Positions 37,481 through 47,534 of a stretch of DNA of 64,000 nt are shown here, in pieces. The stretch covers positions 1 to 64,000 of the forward strand of contig JACKPA010000006.1 of assembly GCA_024233865.1 (NCBI GenBank), read 5' to 3'. Position numbers and translations under genes: made by a program. Source of the DNA: Leptospiraceae bacterium. GTDB taxonomy: Bacteria > Spirochaetota > Leptospiria > Leptospirales > Leptospiraceae. The stretch's first letter is position 1. Every line of letters starts with the position of its first letter. The notes below the pieces were generated by a model. The model saw only the letters and a program-made list of their open reading frames with translations. It did not search any database and had not been told where the DNA came from.

Positions 37481-38746
37481 ATGAAAACTAAACTGATTTT
37501 AACTTTCTTGCTTTTTCTGGCTTCCGCATTTTCCGTTTTTTCACAGTCACAAGGTGTGATGTTTCAAAAACCTGGAGTTATTGGTGATTCATTGAGCCAA
37601 GGTTTTTTTGGAGCTACCGTTGAGAAAAAAACTCAAAACTGGGCTTATCCTGTTTTGGTCACCAAACAAGCGGGTGGAAGCATATCTTACAATGAACTAA
37701 AAGGTCCTTATGTAAACCTGGAAGACATCTTAAATGGAGACTGCGGTCCGATTTGTATCGCAAGTGCAATTATTGGCGGAAATGCAAGCACTGTTTCTTT
37801 GCCAACTCACGCAGGAATTACGGGAGCTGATTATACCAATGTTTTAAGAACTTCCGGAAAATGTGAAGACATAACGGCAACCAAGTTGGTTCGAGACTGG
37901 TATTGGAAAACTTGGTATTGGTACACCTATAGATGGGTCGAAGCTCAGGATTGTCAAGAACCTGATAAGTTCCATAAATATGGTTTAAGAAATTCCGGAA
38001 CTCAAATGGAAATTATGGAAAAGGTGAAACCAACGTTTTTATTTGGTTCTGTGGGAGCAAACCATGTTTTGTGTACGGCTTTGAGCACATCTTTGGATTG
38101 TTTAGATGAAACAAGGTACAAAAGAGACGTTAGAGAAGTAATGAGGAGAATGGCAGCCATCGGAACTATCAAAGGCGGAGTCATTTTTACCGTTCCTAAT
38201 GTCACAAGCATTGCCTATTTGGAATCTTACAAAGACCCAAACAACAGAGCAGATTATACGGGTTTAAAAGCTTTTTATAGAAATTCGGTTTCTAGTCCGT
38301 CTCATGTACTTGATGCAAATGAAGTAGCTAAAATTACCAATTTTTTGACAATGGTAAATAACGAATTAAAAGCCCAAGCAGCAGCCATGAATTTTGCCTT
38401 GACCGATGCAAAAGTTTTGTTTGATGATATTCGTGAAAACGGAAGGCTTATCCAAAGTCCTTTAGGTTATAGCCCAGGTTTTGCAAAAGCAAATTGGCCC
38501 TTGCCAAATCAACCCGGACTTTTTGGCTTAGATGGAGTCCACCCGAATATGTACGGTCATGCGGTAATGGCAAATGAATTGATTGATGCCATCAATGCCA
38601 AGTATGGTTTTAATATACCGAAAATTAACGAATACAACGCGTGGTACAATGATTCCTTGAATCGCAATCCCATTGATTTGAAGAGATTCTTAACCGAAAA
38701 TATTATTGGACAGTTTATTTCTTGGGTAATCGGAATTTTTACCTAA
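37481..38746 (+). CDS. Secreted SGNH/GDSL-like hydrolase
   Basis: The 421-residue product has a signal peptide (LILTFLLFLASAFSVFSQ). It has block I VIGDSLSQGFFG with the nucleophile Ser, block III-like SVGANHVLC, and block V LDGVHPNMYGHAVMANEL with the Asp-His pair, i.e. the complete SGNH set. The family contains esterases, lipases and acetyl-hydrolases. A Cys-containing insert (residues ~80-170) may form disulfides. GAGGC lies upstream of the ATG. It is the first gene of a three-gene run: the next gene starts 23 bases later. Confidence 0.82.
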   Translation: MKTKLILTFLLFLASAFSVFSQSQGVMFQKPGVIGDSLSQGFFGATVEKKTQNWAYPVLVTKQAGGSISYNELKGPYVNLEDILNGDCGPICIASAIIGGNASTVSLPTHAGITGADYTNVLRTSGKCEDITATKLVRDWYWKTWYWYTYRWVEAQDCQEPDKFHKYGLRNSGTQMEIMEKVKPTFLFGSVGANHVLCTALSTSLDCLDETRYKRDVREVMRRMAAIGTIKGGVIFTVPNVTSIAYLESYKDPNNRADYTGLKAFYRNSVSSPSHVLDANEVAKITNFLTMVNNELKAQAAAMNFALTDAKVLFDDIRENGRLIQSPLGYSPGFAKANWPLPNQPGLFGLDGVHPNMYGHAVMANELIDAINAKYGFNIPKINEYNAWYNDSLNRNPIDLKRFLTENIIGQFISWVIGIFT

Positions 38747-38769
38747 TTTAAAAGTAGGACAGATGTAGT

Positions 38770-39498
38770 ATGGTTAACAGACAATATTATTTATTTATCG
38801 GAGCAATTTCTCTATTTGTATTTTCACTGTATTTGCTATTTTCTGTTCCTTCCTCAAAAGAATCAAAAGAAGTATCTCCTTTAAAAACCATTGGGGATAC
38901 TTTTGGTTTTAAACACACAAGTTCTCTTGATAACTACAATGACCCTTTTTATCCTGATGCTCCGAATCCTTTTGATGAAAATGAAGAGTTATTGGACGAA
39001 GTAGAAAGGCTTTGGCCCGATGCTTTAAATTCCGTAACTTTATGGCCCCAAGCACTTTATCCTGAAAAAAATAAGCAAAAAGAGAAAGTCAGAGAAGAAT
39101 GGATCGATTTTTCCAATAAATACCCGGAGAATATTTATGTCCCAAGCGAATACAAAGAGCCGATTACCGAAGAGAAAGCTGCTGAAATCCGTCAAGAATT
39201 AGACAATTATACGGAAATGGAAACCAAATTTGCAAGTTTTAATGCTTCCTCCAAGTATGCAGAGCCCGGAAGCGAACCTCCCAAATCTCCTAAAGAAGAA
39301 GAGGTAAGTCCGGAAGTGCAGAGGTCTTATTTTCAATACAAAACAAAGGAATTGGAATCTAGAATACAATTGGTCGAATATATGATGGAAAAGTCCTATC
39401 TTAATGCAGATCAAAAAGAAACAGCTCTAAAAGACCTTCAAAGTTGGAAAAAAGAATTGAATCAAATTATAGAAATATCCAAGCAGGTACCAAAATGA
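38770..39498 (+). CDS. Hypothetical membrane-anchored acidic protein
   Basis: The 242-residue product has one N-terminal membrane helix (YLFIGAISLFVFSLYLLF) and a mostly charged, Pro- and Glu-rich body with a C-terminal helical coiled region (SRIQLVEYMMEKSYLNADQK). No known domain is recognised. It sits between the SGNH hydrolase and a HEAT-repeat lipoprotein, whose start overlaps its stop by 4 bases. The three probably act together at the envelope. Confidence 0.7.
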   Translation: MVNRQYYLFIGAISLFVFSLYLLFSVPSSKESKEVSPLKTIGDTFGFKHTSSLDNYNDPFYPDAPNPFDENEELLDEVERLWPDALNSVTLWPQALYPEKNKQKEKVREEWIDFSNKYPENIYVPSEYKEPITEEKAAEIRQELDNYTEMETKFASFNASSKYAEPGSEPPKSPKEEEVSPEVQRSYFQYKTKELESRIQLVEYMMEKSYLNADQKETALKDLQSWKKELNQIIEISKQVPK

Positions 39499-41060
39499 TA
39501 AAAACTATTAAAATGTTTTTTCTACCAATTTTAATTATTCTATTTATAAATGTATGTGGAGGACCTCCTAAACCATCCAATGAAAAGAATAATGAAGTTA
39601 TCAGTCAAGAGAAAACAGTGGACGAGCTTATTAAAGATTTAAACTCCGAGCAACCTTCAACTAGAGCACAGGCGATGATCGCTTTGTCAGAGAGAAACAA
39701 CAAAGAATCTATTGAGATAATTCGAAAACTTCTTAAGGAAGACAAAAATGCTGCGGTTAGAGGTTCGGCTGCTCTTGCACTTGGAAACCTCCAAGATAAA
39801 GAATCAACAAAAGATATTGTTGCTCTGTTGAAAGATAAAGATATAACTCCGGATATAGTTCTGGATGCTTTGACAAGGATGAAGGACCCTAGTGCAGCGG
39901 ATTCAATCGTTCCTCTTTTGGATTCTTCCAATCATGCTGTGAGACTCTTAACGGTGGAAGCGTTGTCAGCTATGGATGCCAAAAATTCCGGAGAATTAGT
40001 TCTCAAACAAGCTCTAAAAAATTTGGATGATGATAAAGCTAAAACTTATGCTATGGTTCTAGGAAGGCTAGAAGTCAAATCGTCAGAACCGTATCTTATG
40101 GAATTATCCGGAAAGTTAAAACCATCCCCTAGTTTAGCTGCTGTATACCTTGCGCTTGGAAGAATCAAAAGTGTAAAATCTGTTCCGATTTTAGCAAAAG
40201 CCATTGGAGACAGTTATGATAAAGGGCGCGAAAATGCTGTAGTTGCATTGGTTGATATCCAAGATAAGTCAGCCCTTCCACTCATGTTTTCTTATTTGGA
40301 AAACCAAGACAAAAGTATCCGTCTGGCTGCAGCAGAGGTAATTGTTCAAATTCCTTCTCCGGATTCCGGACCAAAAGCTCTTAAACTATTGGAATCGGGA
40401 AATAAAAATTCCATTGGTGCTACCGGATATGTTATAGGAAGACTAAAATACGAAGCTGGAAGAAAAGCCGTTGAAAAAGTATTGTCATCCGCTGGTACCC
40501 CAGAAAGAGAAGAATTGGCAAAAGCGTTGGGTTGGATTGGTAATAAAGAAAGCGTCCCAATGCTTATCAAAGTTTTGGAAGAAAAAACCGGAGAAGGAAG
40601 GTATGGAGCTGCTTGGTCATTAGGAATTATAAGAGACGAAAGGGCAATAGAGCCACTAATCAAAGCTAGTAATGATGCGGATCGCAGGCTTTCCACAATG
40701 GCTATAGAGAGTTTGGGGCAATTCAAAGGGGATAGAGTATTAAAAGCATTAGACAAAAAATTAGAATCTAGCGAAGAGGTGGCTCCTTTTGTGATTGGTT
40801 CCATATCGTCAATCCCTGGAGATGAAGCACGTAAACTTCTTGAAAAATATGCTTTGAATAAAAATCCGGTAGTTCATAGGGTAGCCATCCAAGAGCTGGG
40901 AAAAAGGAAAGATAAAAAATCGGTTCCTGTATTGATCGATGCTTTAAACCTAGATATATTAGAAAGCAGAAAGCTAATATACCAAGCTCTTTCTACCATA
41001 ACCGGAAAGTCGTTTTATACAAAAAACGAATGGTTAGAATGGTATAAAGACAATAGGTAA
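39495..41060 (+). CDS. HEAT-repeat lipoprotein
   Basis: I place the start at 39495, overlapping the previous stop (ATGA). The 521-residue product has a lipoprotein signal ending IILFINVC and then about 12 HEAT/PBS-lyase-type helical repeats, e.g. AVRGSAALALGNLQDKESTK and GRYGAAWSLGIIRDERAIEP. Such repeats form solenoids that bind proteins or tetrapyrroles. The C-terminus (LSTITGKSFYTKNEWLEWYK) is a typical ending in secreted HEAT proteins. It closes the operon. Confidence 0.85.
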   Translation: MIKTIKMFFLPILIILFINVCGGPPKPSNEKNNEVISQEKTVDELIKDLNSEQPSTRAQAMIALSERNNKESIEIIRKLLKEDKNAAVRGSAALALGNLQDKESTKDIVALLKDKDITPDIVLDALTRMKDPSAADSIVPLLDSSNHAVRLLTVEALSAMDAKNSGELVLKQALKNLDDDKAKTYAMVLGRLEVKSSEPYLMELSGKLKPSPSLAAVYLALGRIKSVKSVPILAKAIGDSYDKGRENAVVALVDIQDKSALPLMFSYLENQDKSIRLAAAEVIVQIPSPDSGPKALKLLESGNKNSIGATGYVIGRLKYEAGRKAVEKVLSSAGTPEREELAKALGWIGNKESVPMLIKVLEEKTGEGRYGAAWSLGIIRDERAIEPLIKASNDADRRLSTMAIESLGQFKGDRVLKALDKKLESSEEVAPFVIGSISSIPGDEARKLLEKYALNKNPVVHRVAIQELGKRKDKKSVPVLIDALNLDILESRKLIYQALSTITGKSFYTKNEWLEWYKDNR

Positions 41061-41096
41061 CGTCAGTTCGATATAACATTTTTATTTTCACTAAAA

Positions 41097-41171
41097 GGGC
41101 AACCACCGGGGGATTGCCCCTACAAAGCCTTTGGTATTTTCGGGTGTAGGGGTGAACCCCTGTGTTCACCC
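41097..41171. repeat. Two palindromic repeat units (GGGCAA/TTGCCC and GGGTGAAC/GTTCACCC)
   Basis: GGGCAA (41097-41102) pairs with TTGCCC (41114-41119). GGGTGAAC (41150-41157) pairs with GTTCACCC (41164-41171). Both are followed or preceded by the phrase TGTAGGGG/CCCCTACA, making two head-to-head units. Similar GC-rich elements with this wording are scattered in many bacterial genomes. The unit stands out against the AT-rich background. Confidence 0.7.
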
Positions 41172-41209
41172 TTCTTATTTTTATAACATTATCCCTTACA
41201 TTAAACCCT

Positions 41210-41986
41210 TTAAATCACATGGCTGTAAAACCTATTTCCGATTTTTTGTATCCGAATGGGGATGCTATAAAGTTCACTTAGGTTTTTATCAGTCATTGTA
41301 TCTTGCAAAGTTCCTGATATCAATACTTTGCCTTCTTTCAGCATTAGGACATGAGAAAAATAAGAAGGTATTTCATCCGTTCTATGAGTAATTAGTATTG
41401 TGGGAAATCCTAATTTATTGCGATATTCCTTCAGAAAGGAAAAAAAGTCCTCTCTAGCTGTTATATCCATAGAAGAACACGGTTCGTCCAAAACTAGCAA
41501 TTCCGGATCGCGAATCAATGCTCTAAGGAGTAACAGTTTTTTTTTCTCCCCGGAAGACAAGGTTGAATAATTCTGATCTTTATTTTTGATCCATTGGTTA
41601 GATTCAATCATATTTTGAATTTTTTTCTCATCTTCATCCGTTATACTTCCGTAATATCCAATGGTGGATAAAATTCCGGTAGCTAAAACATCTTTAACGC
41701 TTAATCTTTTTTGCAGCATTGCTCCTTGGTGAGAACTCTGTAAAATACCAATTCGCTTCTGAATTTCAGAAAGAGGAACTTCTCCAAAAAGCTTACCAAA
41801 CAAACAAACAGTCCCAGATGTCGCCCATAAATAACCGTAAAGTATATTTACCAGAGTCGTTTTTCCGGAACCATTTCCACCCAAAAAAACCCAATTTTGA
41901 TCTTTCTGGATATTCAAATTAATATTATCAAGTATCTTTCTGTTTTGCCTATAATACGAAATCTTATCTAACTGGACAATATTCAT
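41210..41986 (-). CDS. ABC transporter ATP-binding protein
   Basis: The 258-residue ATPase has Walker A GGNGSGKTT, signature LSSGEKKKLLLLRAL, Walker B LLVLDEPCSSMD and an H-loop ITHRTDE. It resembles stand-alone ModF/YlmA-type ATPases. No permease neighbours it. The start overlaps the stop of the HDOD-domain gene upstream by 4 bases, so it is translationally coupled to a signalling gene. Transport versus regulatory function is open. Confidence 0.87.
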   Translation of the reverse strand: MNIVQLDKISYYRQNRKILDNINLNIQKDQNWVFLGGNGSGKTTLVNILYGYLWATSGTVCLFGKLFGEVPLSEIQKRIGILQSSHQGAMLQKRLSVKDVLATGILSTIGYYGSITDEDEKKIQNMIESNQWIKNKDQNYSTLSSGEKKKLLLLRALIRDPELLVLDEPCSSMDITAREDFFSFLKEYRNKLGFPTILITHRTDEIPSYFSHVLMLKEGKVLISGTLQDTMTDKNLSELYSIPIRIQKIGNRFYSHVI

Positions 41987-43455
41987 TCAACCGTGTTACT
42001 TTGGTAAAGTGCATTCAGTTTCTCTATATACTTTTTATATGATTCTTCCGAATCCAATTTAAAGGCTTTCAGAGTTTCCTGCTCAACCGTATAATAACTA
42101 GCTTTATCATCCAAAGTATCAACCATGATATTTGCCAAATAAACTACTTCCACCAAGTCTTTGTATTTTTCCGGTGCTAACATAGGTCTGTGATGGTATT
42201 GGATAATCGTAACAAGCTCTTCCGGAAAGCCCCACTTTCCTGCTAATTTAGCACCAATTTCAGGGTGTCCGATACCAACCGACATTTCTTCTACCACTAC
42301 CGATGAGCTCTTTTCTTTCAATTTGAGTTTATCAATTTGAGCAACAAGCTCTTTATCCAAAGACAGTAAGATCAGCTTACCAATATCATGAAGCAATCCA
42401 CCGGTAGCCGCTAATTCTGATATTTTTGCTCTTGAATGGTCTACACCTACTTGCTTGGCAAAAAAGCTACATTTGTACGAGTGGTCCCAAACGCTTTGAA
42501 TCCTTTTGTATTTGGCTGCTAAAATCTTCCTTACCTCAGACGCATACAATACGTTTTTGATATTCTGAATTCCAAGAATCCGTATTGCCATGGATATTGT
42601 CGCAACCTTGTTTCTTGTAGAAAAAAGGGTTGAGTTTGACAATTTCAATAGTTCGGCACTTAAAGCCGGATCTTTTTCTATTTCTCCAGAAAGTTTTTGA
42701 ATGGTTGTTTCCGGATTATTACATAAAGTAATTAATCTCGTAATCCTTTCTTGCAGAGGTGGTAAGCTTTCAATTTCATTTAGAATTTTCTCATTAAATT
42801 TATTGTTTACGATAATTGGTACGGTATTTCGCGGAACATTTAAACTCACGAGAGTCTTGGCTTCATTTGATTCAATTTTAAAGTTTTTTATGCCAACACC
42901 AGAATTTTTTAGTAAGATTTGAGTAAGAATAAGACCAAGACCTGCACTTTCCTGGGTATCCCCCATATCCAAAAATGCGTCCGAAAGGTCATTGTATTTT
43001 TTGGCACATTCCAATCTAGATTGTATCCTTTTCAATTCATCGGGTAGAATCCCCACGTTATTTTCTACAAGAAAATAAACGATCTCATCTTTCACTCCAC
43101 CCATAAATTTCACATAATAAATGGAATTGCTTAGAATGTCTTCTTGCTCAGACCATTTAAAGGTCACCTCAGAATGAAAATCTTTCATTCCTTTTGAGTA
43201 ATCTTTACTGTTAAATATATCTAGTTTTTCCCTTTCAAAAAACAGACGTTTAGCGTTGGCTTTTACGGAATTGGTTATAATTTCTTTCAAAATTGTATTT
43301 AATACTTCAATTAAAAACAATTGGTCAAATTGACTCAAAATTTTCACCAAAAGGCTATATATATCCTGGTTTACTTCATCGTTAAAAAACTTAAATTCAA
43401 CCGAAAATGATCCTTCCTTAAAAAAATGGGAACTTAATTCTTCAATATCTAACAT
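41983..43455 (-). CDS. HDOD-domain protein with GHKL-like N-terminus
   Basis: The 490-residue protein has a HDOD domain in its C-terminal half (LPPLQERITRLITLCNNPET through LLHDIGKLILLSLDKE and GHPEIGAKLAGKWGFPEE). This is an HD-related domain that includes an HDIGK motif and is often regulatory. The N-terminal ~210 residues resemble a histidine-kinase-type ATPase (EIITNSVKANAKRLFFER, then ESAGLGLILTQILL). There is no membrane segment, so it is probably a cytosolic sensor or regulator. It is coupled to the ABC ATPase gene. Confidence 0.8.
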   Translation of the reverse strand: MLDIEELSSHFFKEGSFSVEFKFFNDEVNQDIYSLLVKILSQFDQLFLIEVLNTILKEIITNSVKANAKRLFFEREKLDIFNSKDYSKGMKDFHSEVTFKWSEQEDILSNSIYYVKFMGGVKDEIVYFLVENNVGILPDELKRIQSRLECAKKYNDLSDAFLDMGDTQESAGLGLILTQILLKNSGVGIKNFKIESNEAKTLVSLNVPRNTVPIIVNNKFNEKILNEIESLPPLQERITRLITLCNNPETTIQKLSGEIEKDPALSAELLKLSNSTLFSTRNKVATISMAIRILGIQNIKNVLYASEVRKILAAKYKRIQSVWDHSYKCSFFAKQVGVDHSRAKISELAATGGLLHDIGKLILLSLDKELVAQIDKLKLKEKSSSVVVEEMSVGIGHPEIGAKLAGKWGFPEELVTIIQYHHRPMLAPEKYKDLVEVVYLANIMVDTLDDKASYYTVEQETLKAFKLDSEESYKKYIEKLNALYQSNTVE

Positions 43456-43630
43456 AAAAAAACACTAACACGAAATGATAATTTATTGCAAGATATTTTA
43501 ATATGAATCCCTTATCAACTAGCTAAAATCATTCGGAAACTAAAAAAAATTAAGTATCAAAAAAAAGTAAAGGGAAAAGGTGTTCTTTGTCTTAGTAGAA
43601 TGTAACAATACAAAAAGAGGAAGTAATACA

Positions 43631-43864
43631 ATGGAAGAATTAGTTCACAATTTACCTGAAACAAAGTTTGATACAAACAAATTTGAGGAAAACGAAGAAT
43701 ATCAAAAAATTAGGGAGGTAATCTATGAATTGCTGGATTCCTTTCAGGCTGAAGTTAAAACAAAAAAAATGAATCAATACACGGGAAAAAGGAAAAAAAC
43801 TTTAAAAAAAGCAATTAAACCAAGTCGAAAAATAGAAATCATTGAGTTACCATTTACGTTTTGA
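43631..43864 (+). CDS. Small basic hypothetical protein
   Basis: I place the start at the ATG at 43631 (AGAGGAAG upstream), giving 77 residues. The sequence is acidic in its first half (FDTNKFEENEEYQKIREV) and strongly basic in the second (TGKRKKTLKKAIKPSRK). No family is recognised. The stop overlaps the next gene's TTG start by 4 bases, so it is coupled to an outer-membrane-protein candidate. Confidence 0.65.
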   Translation: MEELVHNLPETKFDTNKFEENEEYQKIREVIYELLDSFQAEVKTKKMNQYTGKRKKTLKKAIKPSRKIEIIELPFTF

Positions 43865-45354
43865 AATGTATTCCCAAAAACAAAATTTTGTTAAGGGAAT
43901 CTAATTTGTATTTCTATTTTTTTTTATTTTTTTGTGTATTTTCTTTTTTACGGGCAGAGACCTATTATGATTATAGGTTGGATGATCTAAATTATATCCA
44001 TGGTGGTGGAGTATCCTTTAAAAAAAAAGAAAGGATGATTAAAAATCCGGATAAAATTCTGTTTAAAAATGAAAACTTTGAATTGTACAACCAAAACTAT
44101 TTATATTCCAGATTTACGAGCCAAAAAGGTGGAGTAAAACAAGAAGCAGCGAGGAAATACTCTTCCAAATCCATTCTTGATTCCGAGTTTGGGTTCGGTT
44201 ATAAAAAATCCTTAAACCAATTTTCGTTTTTTTTAGCTCCCAAATTGTACTACCAAGAACAAAACAATCTTTACAAAACCATCAAAAAAAGGGGAGACTT
44301 TGAAGCTATCATTTCCAATCGCTTAAATACAAAAATTCCAATAATTTTGGAGAGAGGGAGAGGTTATCAGAGATTGGATAGATACGGGCTATTTTTTAGT
44401 GGTATATCCAATTATGTAGAATTCAGTTTTTGTATTCCCAAAGTAGGCTTAAAAGCCAATGTAATCGGACTTTACTATCCTTATAATTCCAGCAGGGCAA
44501 TATCCGAATTTGCATTGGGAAATAAGCTATATGGCGGCTCTGTTTTTTTTGATAAAGTACCATTTTTGAGAGACTCCAATCTCTTCTTTTATAGACTAAA
44601 TGAGCCTTTGCAAATCGCAAAAAAACAGACTATTTTTGAAAAGGCAAAAGATTTTCATCCCCATGGTAGTTTTTCATATATTGGTTTGGAAACAAAATCC
44701 AACCTCTTCCGAGATGTTTTTAGTGTGGAACTCGGACTAATTCGGGTTAGCGGTTTTCGAGATATGGCTGAATATTCTTACCAGAACTATAATCCCAGAA
44801 CTACAACCAAAGCATGGTTAGGATATTTACAGGGTGATTACAGATTAAAGGAATATAATATAAAAACAGGCTTTCTTTATACCAGCAAAGATAGAACCTC
44901 AAGAGTGGATAACACCAGTAACGGTTATTCCGGATTATTAACTGATCCCAGGATTTTTGGTGGAAATGCCTCGTTTCTACTTATGCAAAGCATAAAACTA
45001 AAAGACAACAAAGTTTTTGCTGACTTATACGAAGAAAAAAAAAACCAATACGAAAACAAAGGAATGGAATTTTTCCATCTTGGATATAATTGGCTAATTT
45101 ATAAATCCATACATTCTTTCATTGCTATGAACTATTCACTATTTGAAAAGGGAAAAGGGGTTGAACTGATTTTTATGCCTATTTATCAACCTAATTCTTT
45201 CGGAAAGCTATCGGAAACCTACTTTTTGCTTTCTGTATGCTTGGCGAGAGTAAAACCTTTCGAAAAAGAAACCTTTATTTTTGATGAAATCCAGCGTAAC
45301 GCAAAAACAAGAGAATATCTACGATTTTATCTGTCAGCAGGAATTAAATTTTGA
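43861..45354 (+). CDS. Probable outer-membrane beta-barrel protein
   Basis: The 497-residue product has a hydrophobic signal segment (YFYFFLFFCVFSFLRAE) and many alternating aromatic strands with turns, ending in the terminal-Phe motif FYLSAGIKF expected of outer-membrane barrels. The start may be the TTG at 43861 or, better served by an AAGGGA site, the TTG at 43906. No named porin family is recognised. The Tyr/Phe-rich N-terminus (ETYYDYRLDDLNYIHGGG) may form a plug or periplasmic piece. Confidence 0.72.
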   Translation: MKCIPKNKILLRESNLYFYFFLFFCVFSFLRAETYYDYRLDDLNYIHGGGVSFKKKERMIKNPDKILFKNENFELYNQNYLYSRFTSQKGGVKQEAARKYSSKSILDSEFGFGYKKSLNQFSFFLAPKLYYQEQNNLYKTIKKRGDFEAIISNRLNTKIPIILERGRGYQRLDRYGLFFSGISNYVEFSFCIPKVGLKANVIGLYYPYNSSRAISEFALGNKLYGGSVFFDKVPFLRDSNLFFYRLNEPLQIAKKQTIFEKAKDFHPHGSFSYIGLETKSNLFRDVFSVELGLIRVSGFRDMAEYSYQNYNPRTTTKAWLGYLQGDYRLKEYNIKTGFLYTSKDRTSRVDNTSNGYSGLLTDPRIFGGNASFLLMQSIKLKDNKVFADLYEEKKNQYENKGMEFFHLGYNWLIYKSIHSFIAMNYSLFEKGKGVELIFMPIYQPNSFGKLSETYFLLSVCLARVKPFEKETFIFDEIQRNAKTREYLRFYLSAGIKF

Positions 45355-45459
45355 GGATTTTATTATCTAACAAGCCTGAATACTTTCTTCTTTTTATCTA
45401 TTCGGTAAGAAAATTTAAACTTGCTTTTGCAATAAGCCTTGAATTAACTTGGTTATCGC

Positions 45460-46875
45460 ATGAATTTAAAAAGTATATTTAAAAAATTTGAAGAAATATT
45501 GTCCTTACCGGAAGATACCAAACCTGAAAGAGTTAGAAAAACAACTCTTTTTATCGTTTCTTCTTTGATAGGATTGGCAGGATTCATTTGGAGTGCTATG
45601 TATTTCTTGCTTGGTTATAAGCTATCTTCCGTCTTTCCTTTGTCCTATTCCATATTGGTTTTTATAACAATTCTTATCTACTTAAAGTTTAAAGCTTATG
45701 GTTTTTTTCTATTTGTGCAATTGCTTTTGATATTGACACTGCCTTTTTTTTTACAATCGAGTCTTGGCGGTTTTTCCAAGTCTGGAGCTGTTATAGTTTG
45801 GTCTTTTTTGGCTCCAGCAGGAGCTTTGTTTTTTGCAAAATCAAAAAGAGCCTATACACTGATTTTTTGTTATATATGTTTAATCATATTATCAACCATA
45901 ACAAACGATTTTTGGGTAAAAAATACGATTCCTGTTCCAAATGAAGTTCAACTTGTATTTTATTTAATGAACATTGGAGCAGTTTCGGTTATTGTTTTTA
46001 TAGCCTTTATTTATTTTGTAAATCAATTGGAAATAGTAAATTTGGATGTGAAAGAGAAAAATGATAAACTGGAATCTTTGGCATCCAAGCTCTCAAAATA
46101 TCTTTCGCCTCAGGTGTATGCTTCCATTTTTTCAGGGAATAAAGATGTTACCTTAGATTCTTATAGAAAAAACCTAACAATATTTTTTTCCGACATAAAA
46201 GGTTTTACGGAAATGACAGACAGGATGGAATCTGAGTCTCTTTCCTCGCTTCTTAACAACTATTTAAACGAGATGGCTAATATAGCCTTACGCTACGGAG
46301 GGACAATAGATAAGTATATTGGCGATGCAATCATGATATTTTTTGGAGATCCGGAGTCAAAAGGAGTTAAAGAAGATGCAATAGCTTGTGTAAAAATGGC
46401 AATAGATATGAGAGAGAGAATGAAAGAATTACGGACAAAATGGGAGTTAGAAGGCATAGTTTCTCCTTTACACATTCGTATTGGAATAAATACGGGGTAT
46501 TGTACCGTAGGGAATTTTGGAAGTAAGGACAGGTTAGACTATACGATTGTTGGAGGAAACGTAAATCTTGCCAGTCGTTTGGAGTCAAAAGCGGATCCTG
46601 ATCAAATTTTAATATCAAAAGAAACTTTTTTATTGGTAAAAGATGCTATTTTGTGCCAACAAAAAGGTTTGTTGAAAGTAAAAGGGATTGCCTACGAAGT
46701 TCCGGCTTATGAAGTTGTTGATCTCTTGTCCAATGTATCAGATGCATCCCTAGAGAATCGTAAAATAAAAGAAGACTTTGACGGCTTTTCCATTCAAATT
46801 GATACATCCAAAGCGGATAATCAAAGAGTTATAAAAATTCTAAAAGAAGTAATAGAGAAAATAGAAATTTCTTAA
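45460..46875 (+). CDS. Membrane class III adenylate/guanylate cyclase
   Basis: The 471-residue protein has about six N-terminal membrane helices (residues ~30-190), a linker helix (VNLDVKEKNDKLESLASKLS) and a class III cyclase domain with FFSDIKGFTEMTDRMESE, GGTIDKYIGDAIMIFFGDPE and GGNVNLASRLESKADPDQ. It is an inner-membrane cyclase, probably signal-responsive. It is the second cyclase in the window, after the soluble one at 27094-28527. The gene stands alone and converges with the next gene. Confidence 0.88.
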   Translation: MNLKSIFKKFEEILSLPEDTKPERVRKTTLFIVSSLIGLAGFIWSAMYFLLGYKLSSVFPLSYSILVFITILIYLKFKAYGFFLFVQLLLILTLPFFLQSSLGGFSKSGAVIVWSFLAPAGALFFAKSKRAYTLIFCYICLIILSTITNDFWVKNTIPVPNEVQLVFYLMNIGAVSVIVFIAFIYFVNQLEIVNLDVKEKNDKLESLASKLSKYLSPQVYASIFSGNKDVTLDSYRKNLTIFFSDIKGFTEMTDRMESESLSSLLNNYLNEMANIALRYGGTIDKYIGDAIMIFFGDPESKGVKEDAIACVKMAIDMRERMKELRTKWELEGIVSPLHIRIGINTGYCTVGNFGSKDRLDYTIVGGNVNLASRLESKADPDQILISKETFLLVKDAILCQQKGLLKVKGIAYEVPAYEVVDLLSNVSDASLENRKIKEDFDGFSIQIDTSKADNQRVIKILKEVIEKIEIS

Positions 46876-46892
46876 AAATACTTTGTTCAGGA

Positions 46893-47534
46893 TTAAACGT
46901 TAAGATTGGCTTTATTTTTGATAATTGGCTTTAATGATTTTATTATTTTAAAAATCGAAAAAACTTCTTCATTATCAGCGTGATAGCTTCGGCTAATACA
47001 ATAGTCATTACCTGTTAAAACAATAAAATTCCACACTAATCCCACTACAAACAAACCATAAATAGGCAGTTTATTTTGATTTTGCTCTCTGGCAACCAGC
47101 ATTGCGGCAAGCACTTGTGCGTCCGGTGTACCTTGATTTTCGATGCTGCGCTTGTACTCATGCAAACAAAAATAAGGTTTTTTAGGTTCACGAAAACCTG
47201 TGGCAATCATGCCATCAACAATACCGGAGAGTTCATAATCACCTATAACAGCCGATAAAGGACGTTCTAAAAAATAGCCGATTTGCTCATCATCGATATC
47301 AGCAATCATGATAAGTGGACTGATAAACTTATTTTCTAGCTCAACCTCATTCCATGCACGTCCACCTCTAATCAATGATTTTTGTAGCAGCAATAATCCG
47401 TTTCTCTCATGATCAGTGATTTGCGCCTCGTTGTTTTCCCATTGTTGCAATAAATCACATTCCCAAATTTGACGTAATCCGAAAGTGTCATCCAGTGTAG
47501 TCAGTGTCCATTCTCTAAATGTTATTGTTTTCAT
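46893..47534 (-). CDS. Putative PD-(D/E)XK-type nuclease-like protein
   Basis: The 213-residue protein contains GIVDGMIATGF, followed by YFCLHEYKRS. This D...ExK spacing matches the PD-(D/E)XK nuclease core. I do not know the family name. Base composition is more balanced than in neighbouring genes, which hints at transfer. Ribosome signal is weak. It overlaps the end of the decayed Rpn gene by 20 bases. Confidence 0.55.
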   Translation of the reverse strand: MKTITFREWTLTTLDDTFGLRQIWECDLLQQWENNEAQITDHERNGLLLLQKSLIRGGRAWNEVELENKFISPLIMIADIDDEQIGYFLERPLSAVIGDYELSGIVDGMIATGFREPKKPYFCLHEYKRSIENQGTPDAQVLAAMLVAREQNQNKLPIYGLFVVGLVWNFIVLTGNDYCISRSYHADNEEVFSIFKIIKSLKPIIKNKANLNV

